Shown piece by piece: positions 58,401-64,000 of a DNA stretch of 64,000 nt (the stretch's first letter is position 1; every line of letters begins with the position of its first letter). Where the stretch lies: contig NC_083598.1 of the NCBI RefSeq assembly GCF_020882245.1, forward strand, positions 45,979,858 to 46,043,857. The letters run 5' to 3'. The translations under genes were made by a program, and so were the position numbers. The stretch comes from Rhopalosiphum padi (taxonomy: Eukaryota; Arthropoda; Insecta; Hemiptera; Aphididae). The notes under the pieces were generated by a model, which saw only the letters and a program-made list of their open reading frames with translations, had not been told where the DNA came from and ran no database searches.

Positions 58401-60410
58401 ACGGTTTGAATCAGCTGCCGATAACAAATCAGTGACAACATATTATACAAATGCATAACTTTAATTATATATAATAGGTAGGTATTACATTCGATAAGCT
58501 TTTTGTACTTGTTAAGTATATATTTTAATACTTATTACTAAACGTATATAGTGAAAGTATTTTAACTAAAAGTATTCTAGGATAGTTCTGAAAATACGTA
58601 CGAATAGCTGTTCGTTTCATGTAACTCTGATTATGAGAGGGGAAGAATGTGTTGTAAATCTCAAAACTATAGCATGGCCTGTTCAAAAGAATATGTACTT
58701 TATATATTTACAAAAAAAAAAAAACATTTAAAAAAGTAATTTTTGGGGAATGTTGACGCCTGCAGTTGCCTGACAATATTTTTTATTTTTTATTGTATGT
58801 CATTTTATCGGAAAAGATTTGTCGTACGAATTTCAAAACTAGGTTTCGTGTTTCCGGGTATTGCATACATTATATTTGTAGTACAAGTTTTTCAAAAATC
58901 TTAAATGTTACTATAATTGTTCACCGCTGCGTGTGACTTTGATATTAGGGGGAAAGTTTTTTTTAACTAATAACATAATTTCAATTATAATACAAAAACC
59001 GCAATATTACACCTAAAAAAAAATATTTCTAATGGACGAATATATAACCTCAAATCACACTTCTCTTTTGTTATGTGTAATGATAAAAATAAAATGTTAT
59101 AACAAAAATAAATTGTATGTAGGTATACCTATAATATAATTATATTTACAAGTAGACAGTTAAATATATTTTTAAACATTTCAAAAATATAAAAACAAGA
59201 TATTTTAAAATATATAACTTTTAAAATATGTTTGTGATATTGTGGGAATTTATTATATTTTTTATTATTATAATGCTCAGTCATAAATCTACATTGCTTG
59301 GCAGTATACTATATTAATAATAGTACCTATACATTATTAATACTACAACACTACATTAAACATAATATTTTATATTTTTGTTAACAATCATCCTTTATAA
59401 TGTTAACACATTTTATGGTTATACTCGATTAACATTATCCTATTTGATTATTCGATGAACTACATTTTAATATTCTACTATTGTATGCACAAATGTATAT
59501 TTTATTTAATCGTTTTAACTTATTTTGGTCGTTTGATGTATTAACCATATTATGCAAATGGCATTGTATAAACGTGTGCAAGTAAGAATTTAGGAGAAAT
59601 ATTTTTCTGGACAGTCATGCAGGTCTACCGTAGATAAATCGAATATTCCTCAGGATTTACTGAACAACCTACGAATGACAAATGCTATGTTTTTTAACGA
59701 GTTTAATATAAACAATTTTAATGAAATAAATATTTTTCTACTGGAGTTTAATAATTAAAGATAACTTAAAAGTGATTCCATGTCAATATCATTGTCAGTT
59801 GCTGACCTTCTGTATATTTATAAAATTATTTGGATAAATGGTTATATTATATATTTAATGGAATAAAACTTGAATGTAATTACTATAAGACACTTAAATT
59901 GTCATGACGTGATATAAGAGTATAACTGTGCATATCAATTACACAACAAAGTTATATGAGTTGAAGAAACTAAAAAATAACTCATTTTAAGATAACAATA
60001 ATTTTTTTGTATTTTTTATGAAAAAAAAAAATAAAACATTATATTACATTCTAAGTTTTCTTAAATATAAAATTAATTTAGCGTGGTTTCCTTACTATAG
60101 GATCTGAGGTTAATTTTTACATAAAAAATTTGATTTCTTTGAACTATCTTTGTACTACCTACGAAATTATATTCTTGCATTACCCATTTTAAATTATGAT
60201 TTTAAATTGTCTACGCGAAGCGCCGAATTAAATGTTATGATGAGTTGTTTGATCAATAATTAATTTTTAACTGTGAGCACTAAACCGTATTTTTGGCTTT
60301 TCCAATACACGAAACAATATAAAACCTACACATTTTAACTTTAATTGAAAATGAAAACGAAATATTATACAGGATTGATAAACCTTACAACGTCAATATA
60401 TATCCTATTA
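55494..60410. other. Downstream region without genes
   Basis: A CpG-containing patch at about 55540-56190 is followed by AT-rich DNA. A 90-codon ATG frame at 57312-57584 is somewhat richer in GC than its neighbours, but it has no recognisable domain or splice support. The stretch at about 58300-58440 is also locally GC-richer. No RNA gene or mobile element with readable ends was found. Confidence 0.55.
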
Positions 60411-60592
60411 AAACTTAACCTAAGTTAGTAATTTACCTAAATGTAAGTTTGTGTATAACTCTTAATTAAACTGAGTTAAACATGTATATATATGAATGTA
60501 TATATATTAATATTAACTTAAACATTTTAAAAACGTTTTCCATCAGCTTAACTTAATTCAGTTAAAAAACATCGTTAACTTGCCCGGCCTTG
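60411..60592. mobile_element. Probable truncated relative of the 55034-55493 MITE
   Basis: The right end, GTTAACTTGCCCGGCCTTG (60574-60592), is the reverse complement of a CAAGGCCGGGCAAGTTAAC terminus and closely matches the left end of the MITE at 55034. The preceding 180 bases carry several TTAACTTAA/GAGTTAA motifs like its arms. I found no matching left terminus or 8-bp duplication, so this copy is truncated or heavily decayed. The left boundary is approximate. Confidence 0.55.
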
Positions 60593-63500
60593 CATACGTA
60601 ATATGCGCGGGTGTCGGTGCAGTAGTTGATGGTTTATTCAAAGGGCAAACACGATGATAAGTTCATTATTTAGCAGAGAATTCATGCGTTATACCCGAGA
60701 ATTTACACGTGACGACATTTGCGGCGGAAGAAAAGTATTGATATAACGAGGTGTATTGCGCCGGTGTCGCGACATTTTCATTTTGAACTTCCAAATGTTT
60801 GTAAAGGTTTAAACTGCTATTATTTACAGTTATTTGAACAGAAAAAATATCATCAATGTCTGTAAGCAATAGTTTAATATTACGAAGGTATAAAAAGTGA
60901 TAACAATTGTTCATATTAGTATAAGATTTTGAATCGTTAAATTTATTTTGGAAATATTATTATTATACAGAGAAAAACTGTGATATTCATATCAACAATT
61001 CTTCAATTTATTAAATATCTAAAATTATATTTTTATTATTTCAATAGGCAATCGCATTTACTTACTATAAAAAAAATGTATATTAAAGAAATAATAATAA
61101 TTTAGTATACAAAAATTAGTGTCTATAACAGTTACATGATATACAATATTATGTTTTAAAAAATGACATATTTTAAATCCTAAACTCACTTACACAAAAT
61201 ATAATATTATATTAATAAGTTAATTATATTATATTAATATTTCAAGGTTTTTTATAACTACAGTGCTATCTACTGGCGTTACATTGATACTTGAAGTTTA
61301 CTTTTACACTATTTGACTTATAGATAGCGTTACGTTGTCCGATATTTTAGTATATCTGAATAAAAATAATATTTTTTGAGCAGATTAAAAGAAATTTATT
61401 TAATTCTTAAATCTTTTGCTAGTATATAATATATTTTAATCTATTTTACATAATTTTAAGAATAATAGCTGACTAAATGAATATTATTTATACGAATCTA
61501 AGTACCTATTTAAAATAAAATATAACCAACAAATGTATGAGCACAGACAGGAACACGAGCTGAACCAATTAAAATATTAGGAGCTGCAAACGAATTAAAA
61601 TATTTTTAAGTAACCGGAACATATATTTATAAGCGAAATGTATTAGTTTTACAATGATTATTGACTATGCTTATACCTCCGTGATAATTTTTTTAAATGG
61701 CTATAAGGAGACATGGAGTGCCTTAATAATCTAATGTTATTTTAGTATAGGTACTCGTAGACAATGAAATTAATGCTATTTGCTTTTTTGGAAATCTTTT
61801 TTTTCTTGCTATAATCTAAATTCTAAAGTAGTAACTACTAATTACGAGTAATTAAACTCGTAGTAATAGAATAAGCGTATTTGATTAGGAAAAAAATAAC
61901 GCAAAGTTCAAGGAAATTATCATTTTTTTATTTTATTTTGATGTGTATTATTATTTTACTTAGGTATGTATATAAATAAAAAAAATAAAAAATTGAAACC
62001 GTTTAATATAGATTTTTACTTTAACATTTATTTATATTTTTTATGAATGGGAACCGGAACCATAACCTTTTAATTAAATAATTAAGTACCGGAACCAAAA
62101 CCGGAACCGCAAAATACAAAGGTACCTATCATTGAGACTATGTAATCATTGAAACGTTTTCAGTACTAAACTTATAAGTCTTATAACAATGTTTTGAAAA
62201 TGTATTATTTGTCAGATTCTATTTTTTAATAAAAATTTATTTATATTTATACACCATTATTTTAAAGACTGTGGTTTAAATTAGCAAACTATAATCTGTA
62301 CTAATAGATATAATTTAAACTTAAGATTAAGTAAATTTGACTATTAGACATATAGATAGAAATTTTCACATGCATATTTATGTAACTTTTTAATAATATT
62401 TTACCTAATGATTTTCTTACATTTTTATATTGAGTTCTAAGTTTTTTTACAAATAACGTGACGGCGTTTGTGTAAATATATAACATAAGGTAGCGTTCTT
62501 AAACTGTATTATTACTGAGATTTTTTTGTGTTAAAAAAGATACATTTAAACAATAACTGTGAACAAAATTATATGTATTCGAATGTCATATGAGTTTCAT
62601 AAAATCGACTCATCGATCGATAATCTTAAAATAATATATTGCACGATAGGTACATAATAAGACGTAATGACGTATAAAATTCAATCTAATGGTTAATTTG
62701 AGGAAGTATTATATTTTTTTTTCTTTTCGTGTTATTATTTGCATCACGAATCACTAATTAGGATCAAATACTAAACCATAAAGTTTTAATGAAAATAAAT
62801 TGTGATCGCCGACGCAAATATACGTATAAATTATAATGTATTGTACGGCTATGTCGTATTTTTATTATTATTATTATAGTTAATGTGAAGAATTTTAAAT
62901 CTATTGAAAAACCAGACGGAATTGATCGGTTCATTGAACACGACACAGAGAACGAAAAACTATAAAGACACATCAAACATGCCGCCGTGTCCAACGAAAA
63001 TGTTTTTCTAGTAAATATTACGAGGCGGACGGTGCAGTACGGGCTTCGGCGAGTATATAATATAATATTATATATAACGTAACAATCGTTTACGATTATC
63101 GTGTTTTTGCGGCGAACCGCTACACAGACGATGTGCAAAATCGGTGTGTTCTCTCGCAGAGTAGAGATAATTAATAATATTATCACCCGATATCCATGAT
63201 CATAATACTATACATAACGATTGAACGAAACTGTTGGTCACTCAGAAAGAAGAAACTGTCAGTGTACGTTTTTGTTATTTTCTTATTGCAAAATGTACGT
63301 TGTTAAACTTAAAACTACTGATCATTATAATATATAATCGCACTAAATGTTATAATAAAACTATGATATGATATGTAGGTAATCTAACGTCATTTTATAA
63401 TCAAAAAAAAAAAAATAATAACATCAGTACCTACCTACTTTACTACTCGTACTTATAGTTAATTATTATACGATATTATAAAAATATAATATACATAATT

Positions 63501-64000
63501 TATTCAAATATTCGGTAATACAATTTAAAATAAAATAAAAGTCAGTCAAAATTAAAAATGATTTAACTACGCGCGTTTATCTACATATCCATCGAGCTAT
63601 TATAACAAAATCTGGTTGTTTAACAAACCATGTCCACATTATGTTATTTTTACAATTTTTTTTAATAAAATTATAACCTATAGGTAATGTATTATCAACA
63701 ACATCGTATTTTATTACTCGCACCTATATATATATAATATTATATTACTAGAATTTTCATTTTTCGCCAAAATGACCTTCGACCGTTATCTCCGTGACCG
63801 TTTTCCACTAACAAAGGTCATATTCAAATTTTCATCAAAATAAATTAATGTATTATTTTAGATATTTTTGAGAACTTCTGAACCTATATTCATAAAATCG
63901 TAATCATTACCATGTACGCGATTCACTTCACTGTAGTTTCTACTGTATAATATTGTCAAATAATATTACCCTATTTGATATTTCTTAACGTATGCCAAAG
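60593..64000. other. Right-edge region without genes
   Basis: Mostly AT-rich DNA. A cluster of CCGGAACC-type motifs at about 62049-62108, with one AACCGGAAC near 61613, may be a low-copy repeat fragment. A CpG-containing patch lies at about 62960-63160. The minus-strand frames at 60666-60914 and 62764-63186 have no support as genes. Confidence 0.55.

Noticed and set aside
60666..60914. An 82-codon minus-strand frame with protein-like composition
   Set aside because: It is isolated, with stops just outside and no splice context or recognised family. It could be a decayed fragment, but the evidence is too weak.

Overview
This is an AT-rich eukaryotic genomic window. Very AT-rich non-coding DNA is interrupted by a few strongly GC-rich exons with GT-AG introns. 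The dominant texture (ATAATATTAT runs and TAGGTACCTATA-type words), short terminal-inverted-repeat elements and GC-rich exons fit a hemipteran insect, most likely an aphid. That assignment comes from texture alone and needs a search to confirm.

Only one gene is convincingly present. It runs on the + strand from about 10.9 kb to 49.5 kb. I can join four coding exons (10884-12020, 37980-38190, 40080-40241, 48234-49474) in one frame with consensus splice sites. Together they encode about 916 residues. The layout is seven hydrophobic segments, a loop of about 180 residues between segments 5 and 6, and a C-terminal tail of about 490 residues rich in Asp/Glu, His, Gln and Pro. This is a rhodopsin-like receptor architecture that lacks recognisable DRY and NPxxY motifs. 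I call it a divergent orphan GPCR-like protein and give no symbol. A 5' UTR intron probably ends at 10875, so the promoter lies further upstream and was not located.

Layout: 1-10875 is upstream DNA with CpG-containing patches. 10876-12020 is the first coding exon (segments 1-6). 12021-37979 is a 26-kb intron holding a decayed antisense reading frame (12907-13812) and two CpG-rich islands (about 19.4-22.6 kb and 32.7-34.2 kb). 37980-38190 carries segment 7. 38191-40079 is a short intron. 40080-40241 is a small tail exon. 40242-48233 is an intron that starts with a long CA repeat and contains a 374-bp terminal-inverted-repeat element and a 480-bp solo LTR. 48234-49474 is the last coding exon, followed by a 3' UTR. 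From about 50.4 kb to 64 kb I see no gene, but there is a clean 460-bp hAT-like MITE (55034-55493) and a probable truncated relative near 60.5 kb.

No tRNA, rRNA, CRISPR or bacterial-type feature was seen. The most interesting items are the divergent receptor with its very long low-complexity intracellular regions, the overlapping upstream ATG at its start, the decayed antisense coding frame, and three mobile elements whose ends and target duplications can be read directly.
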